A stretch of DNA of 64,000 bases, taken from positions 124,001 through 188,000 of the forward strand of contig JAJFJU010000012.1 of the NCBI GenBank assembly GCA_021773645.1. The letters are read 5' to 3'. Position 1 is the stretch's first letter. Each line of letters opens with the position of its first letter. Positions 35,055-43,864 of this stretch are shown one piece after another. Under the pieces are notes generated by a model. That model did no database searches. It was not told where the DNA came from and saw only the letters and a list, made by a program, of their open reading frames with translations. The DNA is from Gammaproteobacteria bacterium. Its GTDB lineage: Bacteria > Pseudomonadota > Gammaproteobacteria > HK1. Both the position numbers and the translations under genes were made by a program.

Positions 35055-36373
35055 GCCTTTTTGCCTGGGGCCGGGATTTTCGCGGAAATGGTAGGAGCAT
35101 TCGGGATGACGCGTCCGGCGGGGCCTCCAGCACCGAAACGTCGTCGTGCCAGACTGTGCAGGTGTTCGGCATTGACCTCGCGTTCACCTAGGCCGCGTAC
35201 GTGGGCCTCGGCGCGGCGTTTCACCATCTTTTGCAGGAAGGCCGGAATACGGGACAGGCGCTGCTCTGCTTCCGGGGTCCAGGACAAAGTTGCTGGAGTT
35301 TCCACAAAGGGCTCGATGACGGCTCCGCCCTGGGGTCGGTAGGCGCACCAGCTGTCCTCCGCCATCAAATCGCCGTGCAGGGCCAGCCCCCGTGCCCGGC
35401 AACCACCGCACATGCGTTGGTATTCGCAGTTCCCACACTTGCCCTCAAGCTGCGGGTTGCGCAGTTTTTCGAAGTCCGGTGCGGTATCCCAGATATCGAT
35501 AAAGGGGCGCTGGCGGATATTGTCTATTTCGTCGGGCACATAGGGGCAGGCGGTGACGCCACCCTCCGGGGTGATGCGGCAATAGTGGGTGCCGGCGATG
35601 CAGCTGCCGCCCTCGTAGCCCTGAATCCGCGTCCACGGTGAATTCGGGTCGCGCTGGTGGGCAACGCGCTGAAAATGGGGTGCGCAACGGGCGCGGATGA
35701 TGAGCTCGTGGTCACCCTCTTGGGCAGCCAGAATTTGGTGCAATACCTGCTCGTAGGCGGCGGGGCTGATATCGCTCATGGACTCGCCGCGGCCGGTGCA
35801 GACCAGGAAAAAGAAGTTCAGTACGTGGGCGCCGCTGGCGCGGGCGAAGTCGATCATGGCCGGGACTTCGGTAGCATTGCGCTCGGTGACGGAAAAATGC
35901 ACCTGGAAGGGAAGCTGGTGGCGACGACAGGCTTCAATGCCGGCCAAGGTCTTGTTCCAGGCGCCGGGACGGCCACGGAATTGATCATGGTGTTCTGGGT
36001 CGAGGGAATCGACACTGATCCCCATGCCCATGGCGCCGGCCGCCTTGAGGGACTGCACCCGTTTGTCGGTCAGCATGACGCCGTTGGTGCCCACTACCAT
36101 GAATAGGCCGAGTGCCGTGCCATGGGCTACCAGTGTTTTCAGATCTCGTCGTAGTAGCGGTTCACCACCGGTCAGTACCACCATGGTGGCGCGGCTGCGT
36201 TCAGCTACTTGATCGAGCAGTTCCGTGACCTCCGCGGTGCTCAATTCATCGGCGCTGCCGTGTTTCAGGGTCTCGGCATCGAGATAACAGTGGGCACAAC
36301 TCAGATTGCAGCGCCGGGTCAGGTTGACCGCCAGCAGATAGAGATCGTTGGGGGTGGTCACGGTTTTAGCCAC
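35051..36373 (-). CDS. Radical SAM/SPASM protein with C-terminal PCP_red domain
   Basis: This 440-residue protein has the radical SAM motif RCNLSCAHC at residues 21 to 29, a TGGEPLLR SAM-binding strand, and a SPASM region with clustered cysteines (SCIAG, CRITPEGGVTACPY, CGNCEYQRMCGGCRARG). From about residue 350 a PCP_red-like unit (LSWTPEAEQRLSRIPAFLQK) follows, the module found at the C-terminus of dark protochlorophyllide reductase. The radical SAM part resembles NirJ/AhbD enzymes of haem d1 and alternative haem synthesis. The GTG at 36373 overlaps the upstream stop by 8 nt and is preferred to a longer in-frame ATG. Confidence 0.88.
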   Translation of the reverse strand: MAKTVTTPNDLYLLAVNLTRRCNLSCAHCYLDAETLKHGSADELSTAEVTELLDQVAERSRATMVVLTGGEPLLRRDLKTLVAHGTALGLFMVVGTNGVMLTDKRVQSLKAAGAMGMGISVDSLDPEHHDQFRGRPGAWNKTLAGIEACRRHQLPFQVHFSVTERNATEVPAMIDFARASGAHVLNFFFLVCTGRGESMSDISPAAYEQVLHQILAAQEGDHELIIRARCAPHFQRVAHQRDPNSPWTRIQGYEGGSCIAGTHYCRITPEGGVTACPYVPDEIDNIRQRPFIDIWDTAPDFEKLRNPQLEGKCGNCEYQRMCGGCRARGLALHGDLMAEDSWCAYRPQGGAVIEPFVETPATLSWTPEAEQRLSRIPAFLQKMVKRRAEAHVRGLGEREVNAEHLHSLARRRFGAGGPAGRVIPNAPTISAKIPAPGKKA

Positions 36374-38537
36374 CGGAACGGGGGTCGTCGGGGTCGAGAT
36401 GAAAGCGCCCGCTTTGCGCCCATTCCTCAATGATGGTGTTGACGCTATCGGCATCGACTTGATCCAGACTCTGGCGCTGAACCCAGGCCTCAATCTCCTT
36501 GATTAACATGCCCCGTACCATCGGTGGGGATTTCTGAATCCGTGCTCGTGCGGTGCTGTCCCAGGGCAGGGTTTCGGTGGCACCACCGGAGCCGCGACTA
36601 AAGGTATCGAGCACCTGGTTGAGGAATTCGGCACTGATTTCGCTTAACCCTTGGCCGCCACCGATAGTTTCAACGGCCTTGCGAGTCATGTCCCGGCTCA
36701 TGCCTTCGGGGATGCTCTGCAGGCGGGCCAAGGCCTGTGCCGACCAGACCGGGGAATCGGGGGTTTCGCTTTCCAACATGGCGGCAAAGGGACAGCCCCC
36801 CCCCGTGGATTTAGGGGCTTCGGCATCCGGGCCGTTCTTGATTGCGTCTTGCTTCACCATGCCTGCTTCCATGGCCTTGCGTGCCTGCGCCAGACCCGCC
36901 TCGGCAATCTCCAGGCTGATCTCGTCGGCGTGTTGATCCCGGGCATAGTCCTCAATGCGGGTCCGCGAGGCATCGCGCATGAAGCCTTCCGGCACACGCA
37001 TCAGCCGGGCCAATGCCGCGCTCTGCCAATGCAGTTGCGGGGCGTCTAGCTCGGCCGTTGTCGTCTGGTCGCTGATGAAGGCTTCTACATGCTCGGCCAG
37101 CACCTCATCGGCGGCTGTCACCCGGGCTTTTTTCTCTGCCCGATTACGGATGTTTTCGCGTATGGCGGCATCATCAATGGACTGTAGCAGTGCGGTGGCG
37201 GGTTCCGACCACGGCAGGGTCAGGCCCTGTGTGCTGCTTCCGGAGTCCAGTTCACTGGCATCATGGGCCGCGACGATCTCCTCCATGGCCTGCTCGGCAT
37301 GGCTGGGCATCAGCTCGGCCGTTGCCTCTTCTACGATGCGTTCAGTGATCACCGTATGGCCCTGTTGCTGGGCGTAACGCAGGATGGCCATGCGCGCCAT
37401 ATTGCGCACAAATTCGGGCACCCGGGTCATGCGTTGCTCGGCCTCGTGGGTCCAGGAGGTGGTAGTTTCGGCCATGATGTCGAGGGCTGGCTGGTGCTCG
37501 CGCTGGCTGAGCAGTACGGCGCAATCGACGTTCATCAGCAGGTTTTCGGCATTACCGCCGATGTCCAACCCTTCATCGGCATGGATCCCCAATTTACCGA
37601 TTACCAGCAGGCTGGGTTTGAGCTTTTCCAGATGGCGCTCAATGGCGTCGTGGGGTTTGCCGTCGAGTAGTGCGATTTCAATATTGGCGTCATGGTCCTG
37701 GGCGATACTTTCGGCTACATCCAGGTGTCCCTGATAGATCTTGGCCAAGCCGGAATCAATAATTTCCTCGTGCAGCTTTTCCTGTTGTTTGAAGCGGAAG
37801 ACTTTGCCGGCCTCCTCCGAGAGCACGCCGGCGATGCGGTTGAAGGCAACGTAGTGGTAATAGGGATCGAAGGCCGAGACCACATGCAAGGGGACTTGCC
37901 ATTCCCGCGCCAGAGCAAATGCTGTGAGCAGTCCACCGAAGGATTTCTTCGAGCCATCGATGGCCACCAGGATGGGGCCCTCGGTGATATCGCGGGTGGG
38001 CTCCTTGATGACCAGGGTGTCGATATCGGTGCGGCGCGCCACGCGCTGGCAAACCGTGCCCAGGCGGCTGCCGGCCACGGCTCCAAGACCCAGCGCCCCC
38101 ATGATCAGAAGATCATAGGCCCCGCCGTTGGTTTCACGCACCAGTTCACGGTAGTTCTTGCCCTCCAGTGCCCGGCGCTTGAAGGGGATGCCCTGATCAC
38201 GGCATCCGCGTTCCGCCTGGTCGAGATAGGAGTCGGTGATGATCGACAGGCCGTGGGTAATGAGATCGTCGTGGACGTCGCGCTGGCGTTCCAGCTCCTG
38301 TTCGGCACGGAACTGCTCCGGTAAGCCGCCCTCCATCTGTCGAAAGCGGAGATCGTGTAATTTAGCGGCATAGGCATGGGTACCGGTGATGGTTGCAGCA
38401 TCGCTCAGCCTGGCCAGAGTCATGGCGATTTTTGCCGCGGTGTTGGCGTGGTCAGAGGAGTCCAGCGCCACCAAAATCCGCTGGTAGAGTTCGGACTGTG
38501 GGATGGGGGATTCGGCGACCGAGCTTTGCGTAGTCAT
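36366..38537 (-). CDS. Double UspA protein with five tandem PCP_red-like repeats
   Basis: This 723-residue protein has UspA 1 (about 17 to 178, GALGLGAVAGS nucleotide-type loop) and UspA 2 (187 to 345, GKLGIHADEGLDIGGNAEN). Five repeats of about 50 residues follow at 361-410, 441-490, 502-552, 596-646 and 657-706. Each has a W.. .A..R...IP pattern followed by helices and an E.A.. end. These match the PCP_red C-terminal unit, and the next gene carries one more. A GCPFAAM segment lies near residue 581. There is no signal peptide, so it is cytoplasmic. The function is not known; tetrapyrrole handling or complex assembly is an inference. It overlaps both neighbours. Confidence 0.8.
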   Translation of the reverse strand: MTTQSSVAESPIPQSELYQRILVALDSSDHANTAAKIAMTLARLSDAATITGTHAYAAKLHDLRFRQMEGGLPEQFRAEQELERQRDVHDDLITHGLSIITDSYLDQAERGCRDQGIPFKRRALEGKNYRELVRETNGGAYDLLIMGALGLGAVAGSRLGTVCQRVARRTDIDTLVIKEPTRDITEGPILVAIDGSKKSFGGLLTAFALAREWQVPLHVVSAFDPYYHYVAFNRIAGVLSEEAGKVFRFKQQEKLHEEIIDSGLAKIYQGHLDVAESIAQDHDANIEIALLDGKPHDAIERHLEKLKPSLLVIGKLGIHADEGLDIGGNAENLLMNVDCAVLLSQREHQPALDIMAETTTSWTHEAEQRMTRVPEFVRNMARMAILRYAQQQGHTVITERIVEEATAELMPSHAEQAMEEIVAAHDASELDSGSSTQGLTLPWSEPATALLQSIDDAAIRENIRNRAEKKARVTAADEVLAEHVEAFISDQTTTAELDAPQLHWQSAALARLMRVPEGFMRDASRTRIEDYARDQHADEISLEIAEAGLAQARKAMEAGMVKQDAIKNGPDAEAPKSTGGGCPFAAMLESETPDSPVWSAQALARLQSIPEGMSRDMTRKAVETIGGGQGLSEISAEFLNQVLDTFSRGSGGATETLPWDSTARARIQKSPPMVRGMLIKEIEAWVQRQSLDQVDADSVNTIIEEWAQSGRFHLDPDDPRSGG

Positions 38538-38791
38538 AGTGCATCTCTCTCTGAGCCAAGGTATTCATCCTGGGTGCCGGGGCTGTTAACTGCGGTGTCT
38601 TTGGCAACCTGAGCACGATGTATTACTCCCATGGCGAATAGAAACAGGCCGGTGGCGATGAGTAGCAGGTAAAAGTCATTCACCACCAGACCACCCCGCC
38701 AGGACAGCAGGCTGTTGAGCATGCCGAGAAAGATCAAAATTACCCCAAACAGCCGGGGAAGCATGCCTCTGCTACGGTTGTTCGCTTCCAT
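38534..38791 (-). CDS. Small two-helix membrane protein
   Basis: An 85-residue protein with two predicted helices (about residues 11 to 28 and 38 to 57), MLPRLFGVILIFLGMLNSLL and FYLLLIATGLFLFAMGV. A hydrophilic C-terminal tail follows. It overlaps the UspA-PCP_red gene by four nt and follows a diheme cytochrome gene by one nucleotide. No family is recognised. A role in anchoring or assembling the second oxidase module is an inference from position. Confidence 0.7.
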   Translation of the reverse strand: MEANNRSRGMLPRLFGVILIFLGMLNSLLSWRGGLVVNDFYLLLIATGLFLFAMGVIHRAQVAKDTAVNSPGTQDEYLGSERDAL

Positions 38792-38792
38792 C

Positions 38793-40313
38793 TTATGAGC
38801 CCTCTTTATTGCCGGTTGCGCCGCGTGCCCACCAGAACAAGATGCCGGCGATGAGCAGTGCCATTAGCAGCGCGGTGATCAACGGTTTGTTGCCGGTGGC
38901 TGGTTTTAGCAGCAGCCAGTACCAGGTGGTCATGGTGTGTCTGGAGCCCGTTTCGCTGTTGCTGCCATCCCAGGCAGCGAAGGCGATGGGGATGAATGCA
39001 CCTTCCACAAACTGGATATCTTTGTCTATTGGGGTGGTGGCTAGTGGGCGCTTCATCAGCACTTTCCAGGTGCCCTTTTGATACTGGCCAGTGGCCTCGA
39101 CTCCGATCTCTGCTGGATCTCTTTGCGCGATTTCCCCGAAGCCGCGGCCGTTGAGTAGCGCCAAGCTCTCGGATTTTTCAGTGCTACCACTGCGCCAATG
39201 CCAGATATTGACGGTGTTGGCGGCATCCCCCATACCGAAGTAGGGCTTTTCCATGCCCTCGGGGATGTGGATGGGTAGCTGGATGGCCACGGCATCCTCG
39301 GCAATATCCGGGTCCGAGATCTTTTCCGCTTTCTCATCGCCCGGGATACTGTGAGTGCGATCATCCCATTCCAGCAGCAGGGAAATCTCGCTATCGCTGT
39401 ACAGGGCGCGCACGGTGATAGTGTCGTTGGAAGGCTTGAAGAAGCGATCTTTGGCAATCAGCTGGGGGACCAGGAAAAAGGTCGTGGCTTCGCTCTGTTG
39501 CCAACGCGGGTCATCTACGGTGGTCGGGAGTTCGCCTGCCAGCTTGTCCGCCTTTATCACCGTATTTTTAGCCCGTACCACTTCAGTGGCCTTCGCCAGG
39601 GACTGGACATAGTTGGCGATGTGCCAACGCTCGTCAGCGCTGAGCTTCTTCTTGCTGGTGGGGTCGGCAAAGGAGGGCATCTGGGTGCCGGGGATACCCA
39701 CGGAGATGCGGCTGTAGATATCTTTCGGGTCATTGCTGCCGCGAAAGGTCCAGGGCTTAGTGAGATTCCGCGGCCAAGTGCGCTCGCCGTTGTCATCTTT
39801 AAGACCCTTGCTGGCATCACCCTTGCCGTCTTCGCCGTGGCACTCGCTGCAGCGTTCATCGTCAAGGAAGAGTTCCCGGCCCTTGGCGATGCTTTCCGGG
39901 GAGGAGGGGATGGGGGTGCCGTAGTCCACCTGCTGGCTGGGTACTTCTTCCTCCATGCCACCGAAAATCTTGAGGTAGGCCACTAGGTCCCACATATCCT
40001 GTTCGTTGAGCAGATCATCCCAGCCGGGCATGGCCGTTCCCGGCATGCCCTTGGCAATCATGCGGTAGACATCTTTATCGTTGGGCACGATGTCGTCGAA
40101 GCCGGTGGTTTTGATCTTGTATTGCGCGGAACTGAAATCCCGTGGTGGCGGATTCAGCCGTTCGGTGGCGGCACTTTCGCCATCGCCATCCACGCCATGA
40201 CACCAGACACAACGCTGCTCGTAGACGGCTTTACCATTGTCTACATTGCCTGGTTTGGCCCAGACGTTGGTGGTGATGAGCAGGGAGGCAGCGATGGCGA
40301 GCAGATGGCGCAC
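38793..40313 (-). CDS. Diheme cytochrome c with ethylbenzene-dehydrogenase-gamma-like domain (module 2)
   Basis: This 506-residue exported protein has a signal peptide (to about 23), two c-type haem domains (CVWCH near residue 40, CSECH near 155), an EB_dh-like beta-rich haem-b domain (about 240 to 460) and a C-terminal transmembrane anchor with a short basic tail. The GTG at 40313 begins three nt after the upstream stop triplet starts and restores a clean signal peptide; a 69-codon longer frame is a shadow. It is a paralogue of the 45839-47479 protein. EB_dh domains carry haem b in gamma subunits of DMSO-reductase-family dehydrogenases. Confidence 0.88.
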   Translation of the reverse strand: MRHLLAIAASLLITTNVWAKPGNVDNGKAVYEQRCVWCHGVDGDGESAATERLNPPPRDFSSAQYKIKTTGFDDIVPNDKDVYRMIAKGMPGTAMPGWDDLLNEQDMWDLVAYLKIFGGMEEEVPSQQVDYGTPIPSSPESIAKGRELFLDDERCSECHGEDGKGDASKGLKDDNGERTWPRNLTKPWTFRGSNDPKDIYSRISVGIPGTQMPSFADPTSKKKLSADERWHIANYVQSLAKATEVVRAKNTVIKADKLAGELPTTVDDPRWQQSEATTFFLVPQLIAKDRFFKPSNDTITVRALYSDSEISLLLEWDDRTHSIPGDEKAEKISDPDIAEDAVAIQLPIHIPEGMEKPYFGMGDAANTVNIWHWRSGSTEKSESLALLNGRGFGEIAQRDPAEIGVEATGQYQKGTWKVLMKRPLATTPIDKDIQFVEGAFIPIAFAAWDGSNSETGSRHTMTTWYWLLLKPATGNKPLITALLMALLIAGILFWWARGATGNKEGS

Positions 40314-40314
40314 T

Positions 40315-41082
40315 TTATTCGTGCTCCCACGATCGTGGCCGGCGGCCGGTGTAGTCGTAGAGAAACAGGATGACCTTCCAGATTTCGTCTTCAGTGAGAA
40401 AGTCCTGCCACACGGGCATGGAAGAGATCCACGGGGCGGCTTCCTTGGGCAGCCCGGGTCCACCGGTGGCGATGCGCCAGAACAGGAAGGATTCCTGCAG
40501 TTGGGCGATGGTGCCCACATCCTGGAAATTCAGCGGCGTGGGGTTAAGCCCGGCTGCATAGGGGCCGCGGCCATCGAGCTTGTCGCCGTGGCAGTACTGG
40601 CAGTTCTGGATGTAGATATCGCCACCTTCCCGGACCAGTGCACGGAATTTATCCGGGTCTGATTTTTCGTATTGGCGAAAGGGATTTTCCAGCGTCGCCA
40701 GATTGAAGCGTTTACCGTAGGCCTTGACCGTGGCCGGCGGTGCGGGGTGGATGCTGCGCAGTTCCACTGGTGCCTCGAAACTCGGTGACATGCGCTGATA
40801 GGTGAAGCCAGCCACCAGTAGCGGCACGATGATGAACACCACGTTGCGGAGGCGTTTCTTCCCGGGGTCCTCCACTAGGGCCTTGATGGGGGCCACCAGC
40901 TCGCGGGCACTTTCTTCGGTGTAGGTGTACACCATGAACACACCGGCAATGACGAAGAACATATACATGCTCAACAGACTGGACGGGATCACCTGTCCAA
41001 GCAGATAGTCGAATACCAGTATGAAGCCGGCGTAGATGCCAACAACTACTAATACCGCTTGCAGCAGTCGTGGCATCTTCAT
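40315..41082 (-). CDS. Membrane-anchored monoheme cytochrome c (module 2)
   Basis: This 255-residue protein has two N-terminal transmembrane helices (about 8 to 25 and 35 to 55), a third near 80, and a periplasmic cytochrome domain with CQYCHGDKLDGRGPYA near residue 158. The downstream WRIATGGPGLPKEAAPW block with methionine in SSMPVW is the likely axial ligand. It is paralogous to the 47482-48441 protein. It overlaps the upstream diheme cytochrome by four nt. Confidence 0.88.
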   Translation of the reverse strand: MKMPRLLQAVLVVVGIYAGFILVFDYLLGQVIPSSLLSMYMFFVIAGVFMVYTYTEESARELVAPIKALVEDPGKKRLRNVVFIIVPLLVAGFTYQRMSPSFEAPVELRSIHPAPPATVKAYGKRFNLATLENPFRQYEKSDPDKFRALVREGGDIYIQNCQYCHGDKLDGRGPYAAGLNPTPLNFQDVGTIAQLQESFLFWRIATGGPGLPKEAAPWISSMPVWQDFLTEDEIWKVILFLYDYTGRRPRSWEHE

Positions 41083-41906
41083 TTCAGGCCCGCCAGGTAA
41101 TCCACCAGCATTTCCAGCTCTTTAGCGCTCATCTGTTCGCTATAGATGTTGGGCATCATGCCCGCCATGAACCCGGCGGCCGCATCGGCATTAGGGTCGA
41201 GCAGAGAGCGCCGCAGATAGGCTTTGTCGCGCGTGGCGCCAATGGTGGTCAGATCGGGGCCGACAGCACCTACTTGATCGGCCACCTTATGGCAGGCACC
41301 GCAGGTAAATTTGGCGATGATGGCGGCCGGCGTATCCAACGCGGTACGTGGTGTCGGTGGTGGATTCGCAGTCTCTTCCTTGGCCTCGGTGGGCGCAGCA
41401 TCCGTGGGGATGCTAACCGTCACATCGGCACCGGCGAGATCCTGCAGATAGGCGATGATGGCCTTGAGTTCGGCATCGGAGAGATCGATGCCATTCGCCG
41501 CGACATTGGGCATCGGGCTCTCGGTGTCGTTGCTGCCCGCCTTGCCAAACCCAGACACCACATAGGCCGACGGTTCCACCATGGATTCATACAGATAGTC
41601 GACCACGCTGCTGGCCTTGCCCTGATAACGGGTGTCTTGTAGGCGTTCTGCGGCCACGGTGGCGGCACTCGCCAATAAGGGGGCGCGACCGCCGGTGGGG
41701 TTATGACACAGGGTGCAGGTACCCTTGCCGTTGTAGAGGCGTTCCCCCAGTTTGATGAACTTCTCCATGGTCATGGTACCGAGTTCCAGCTTTTCCTCCA
41801 CTGGCGGCAGTGCCGGTTCGATCTGCGGGATGCCGTAATTGGCATAGCCGGCGAATAGGGTAATCACCAGCAGGCTGAAACACAGCACTTTCAGGAAGTT
41901 CTTCAT
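41079..41906 (-). CDS. Diheme cytochrome c (module 2)
   Basis: This 275-residue protein has one N-terminal transmembrane or signal helix and two haem-binding domains: CTLCHNPTGGRAPLL near residue 54, with an axial methionine in SPMPNV, and CGACHKVADQVGAVGPDL near residue 193. The ATG at 41906 overlaps the bd-like stop by four nt; a longer frame upstream is a shadow of the oxidase gene. It aligns with the 48438-49415 protein but lacks that protein's extra C-terminal domain. Confidence 0.9.
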   Translation of the reverse strand: MKNFLKVLCFSLLVITLFAGYANYGIPQIEPALPPVEEKLELGTMTMEKFIKLGERLYNGKGTCTLCHNPTGGRAPLLASAATVAAERLQDTRYQGKASSVVDYLYESMVEPSAYVVSGFGKAGSNDTESPMPNVAANGIDLSDAELKAIIAYLQDLAGADVTVSIPTDAAPTEAKEETANPPPTPRTALDTPAAIIAKFTCGACHKVADQVGAVGPDLTTIGATRDKAYLRRSLLDPNADAAAGFMAGMMPNIYSEQMSAKELEMLVDYLAGLK

Positions 41907-43750
41907 GCCGATGGTGTCTTCCAGTAAGCGTCTGTCGGTGTCTTGCGGCCGCTGACGTCGGCAATCCAGAATACAAAGATGACCATGGCCATGAACAGGA
42001 TGGTGCCCACGGAGACCACGTTGGCGGCATAACCCAGCCCCGGAGTGAAGGCATCGGGGGAGGCGTCGCGGAAGACGTTGGTGACATGCCAGTGCTGACG
42101 GATACCGGAGCGGATATAACCCATCAACCCCATCAGCCAAGTGAAGGCCACGGCGAGCAGGAACAGGGCGTATTGGGAGCGATCCGAGACTCGGCCCCAG
42201 TGTAGTGGCGCGACCTCTTTGGCACCCCGATACATGAGGCTGTCGATGATTGTGCTACTAACGATGATGGTCAGGGTGGTGAGCACCTGTGGGATTGAGG
42301 CGGCCACTTTGTACACGGTGTTGGTGAAGTAACCGTGATAAATGCCGAGGAAGAAGATGTTGAGGATGCCGGCGGTGAACAGGGCGATCTGGATGGCATT
42401 ACCCGCACTGGCCCAGGAGACCGTGGCGACCTTGTTGGCCCGCCTATAAAAGATAAAACTTAGAGTGGTAAACAGGATCATGATGTTCACCGCGGTGTTC
42501 TTCGCGGGCATGATGCCGAGTGGTCCCAGGTATTTGTGGTAGGGGCCGCCGAGGGCTTTGAGTTCTTCGTTGGTGAGCACCAGGGTATGAGGGGTGAACC
42601 ACACCAAAAAAGCGCCGACGATGACGATGGCCAGATATTTTATGTATTTGTGGTAGCGCACGGCGCCATCGCTGCGCCCCATGCCGCACCACAGATAATA
42701 GTTAGCAGACAGGAACAGGGTGCCGATGAGCACCGCCTGAATAATGAACAGCCAGGCGAAGACGCCGCCCATCAGGGTGATCCCCATCTGCTGGCTGTAG
42801 GCGTAGATCTCGGCAGTCAGGTAGTAGCCGGCAAAGGGTAGGGGCAGCAGCGCTGAGATGGCAATAAAGTTGGCGTTATAGCCCATCCAGTCATAGTGGG
42901 CGCGCTGCTCGGGCTTTCTCGCGCTGAGAAACTTGAAGGCGGCATAGGCGCCGACGATGGAGCCGCCATAGGCGATGTTGGCGATCACCCGGTGCAGGTT
43001 GATGGGATTCCACAAGAAGTTGTGGATGGCCGCCCACGCGTCACCACTGAAGACCCCGGCGGGGTCCACGCCTGCCGGGCTCATCATGAAGGTGACCCAG
43101 GCGTTGGCGAGGAACATCAGCAAGGTGCCCACGGCGTTGAGCAGCAGCCCGAGGCTCAGATGCACCCATTTTCGGAATTCACCCTGCAACCAGTGCCAGC
43201 CGTAGTAATAGAGGTACAGGGTGGCGCTTTCCAGGAAGAACAGCAGGGCGTAATAGAACATGCTCTCCTTGAAAATGGTGCTCATATACTGGAATAGGTG
43301 GGGATAAAACAGCACCAGCAGGAAGGTCAGCAGCCCACCGAGGATGGCGGTGAAGGAATAGGCAGTGATACTGACCTTAATGAACTCATAGGCCATGTTG
43401 TCGTAGCGTTTGTCCCGCGTGGCCATGCCAATGGCTTCGATGATGAATACAAAGATCGGCACCGCCAGTACGAAGGCTGCGAACCACAGGTGTAGTTGCG
43501 CGGCTAGCCACACCGCGATGCGGCTGTTTACGCCTTTGATAGTGGGGTAGTCGGCAGCCGTTAGTTTGGGGGCGGGTAGATAAGTTGGTGCGTCGGCGAC
43601 GTCGCTAGTGCTCGCCTCCGCCGCATGAGCCAAGCCACCATCGACACCGGGAAGGCCAATGGCAAACAGAATCAATAACAGGCTGAGGCAAAGGAACGCC
43701 AGCCAGACCCGGCGAGCCCTGTTGTTCGACCTTGGTGAATTGATCGTCAT
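41903..43750 (-). CDS. Cytochrome bd-like oxidase subunit I, short form (module 2)
   Basis: This 615-residue polytopic membrane protein has CydA-like helices: QLHLWFAAF near residue 86 (haem ligand histidine), YYALLFFLES (glutamate), GWHW, NAWVTFMMSPAGVD, and LHRVIANIAYGG (second histidine). I find no GRQPW quinol-binding Q-loop motif. An N-terminal hydrophobic leader with a possible signal-peptide site (HAAEA) precedes the core. It resembles the bd-like oxidases described for nitrite oxidisers such as Nitrospira, which are thought to take electrons from c-type cytochromes. The second paralogue is at 49412-51565. Confidence 0.88.
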   Translation of the reverse strand: MTINSPRSNNRARRVWLAFLCLSLLLILFAIGLPGVDGGLAHAAEASTSDVADAPTYLPAPKLTAADYPTIKGVNSRIAVWLAAQLHLWFAAFVLAVPIFVFIIEAIGMATRDKRYDNMAYEFIKVSITAYSFTAILGGLLTFLLVLFYPHLFQYMSTIFKESMFYYALLFFLESATLYLYYYGWHWLQGEFRKWVHLSLGLLLNAVGTLLMFLANAWVTFMMSPAGVDPAGVFSGDAWAAIHNFLWNPINLHRVIANIAYGGSIVGAYAAFKFLSARKPEQRAHYDWMGYNANFIAISALLPLPFAGYYLTAEIYAYSQQMGITLMGGVFAWLFIIQAVLIGTLFLSANYYLWCGMGRSDGAVRYHKYIKYLAIVIVGAFLVWFTPHTLVLTNEELKALGGPYHKYLGPLGIMPAKNTAVNIMILFTTLSFIFYRRANKVATVSWASAGNAIQIALFTAGILNIFFLGIYHGYFTNTVYKVAASIPQVLTTLTIIVSSTIIDSLMYRGAKEVAPLHWGRVSDRSQYALFLLAVAFTWLMGLMGYIRSGIRQHWHVTNVFRDASPDAFTPGLGYAANVVSVGTILFMAMVIFVFWIADVSGRKTPTDAYWKTPSA

Positions 43751-43863
43751 GGGTGATAGATCACGGTCAGCCCCATCAATTTCATGATGGTGTAGTCCAG
43801 CCCCAGGAAAGCAATGCCGAAGACGACGAAGGCGATGAGGAAGGGGGCGAGCCAGGTTTTCAT
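43747..43863 (-). CDS. 38-residue single-helix membrane peptide
   Basis: This short gene reads MKTWLAPFLIAFVVFGIAFL and continues for 18 residues to a terminal HP. It has one transmembrane helix (about residues 6 to 22). It has a strong GGAG ribosome-binding site 5 nt upstream, and its stop overlaps the bd-like oxidase start by four nt (ATGA). Tiny single-helix peptides encoded directly before oxidase subunits (CydX, CcoQ-type) often stabilise the complex, and this one may do the same. Confidence 0.7.
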   Translation of the reverse strand: MKTWLAPFLIAFVVFGIAFLGLDYTIMKLMGLTVIYHP

Positions 43864-43864
43864 A

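Noticed and set aside
36373-36493. Forty-codon N-terminal extension of the radical SAM protein
   Set aside because: It lies wholly within the 3' end of the UspA-PCP_red gene. The GTG at 36373 overlaps the stop and puts the CxxxCxxC motif at the usual distance.
35657-37670. Several plus-strand ORFs of 100 to 150 codons opposite the radical SAM and UspA genes
   Set aside because: Shadows of the minus-strand genes produced by high GC at third positions; no domain seen.
40314-40520. 69-codon N-terminal extension of the diheme/EB_dh protein
   Set aside because: It overlaps the upstream cytochrome gene and would hide the signal peptide. The GTG at 40313 is better placed.
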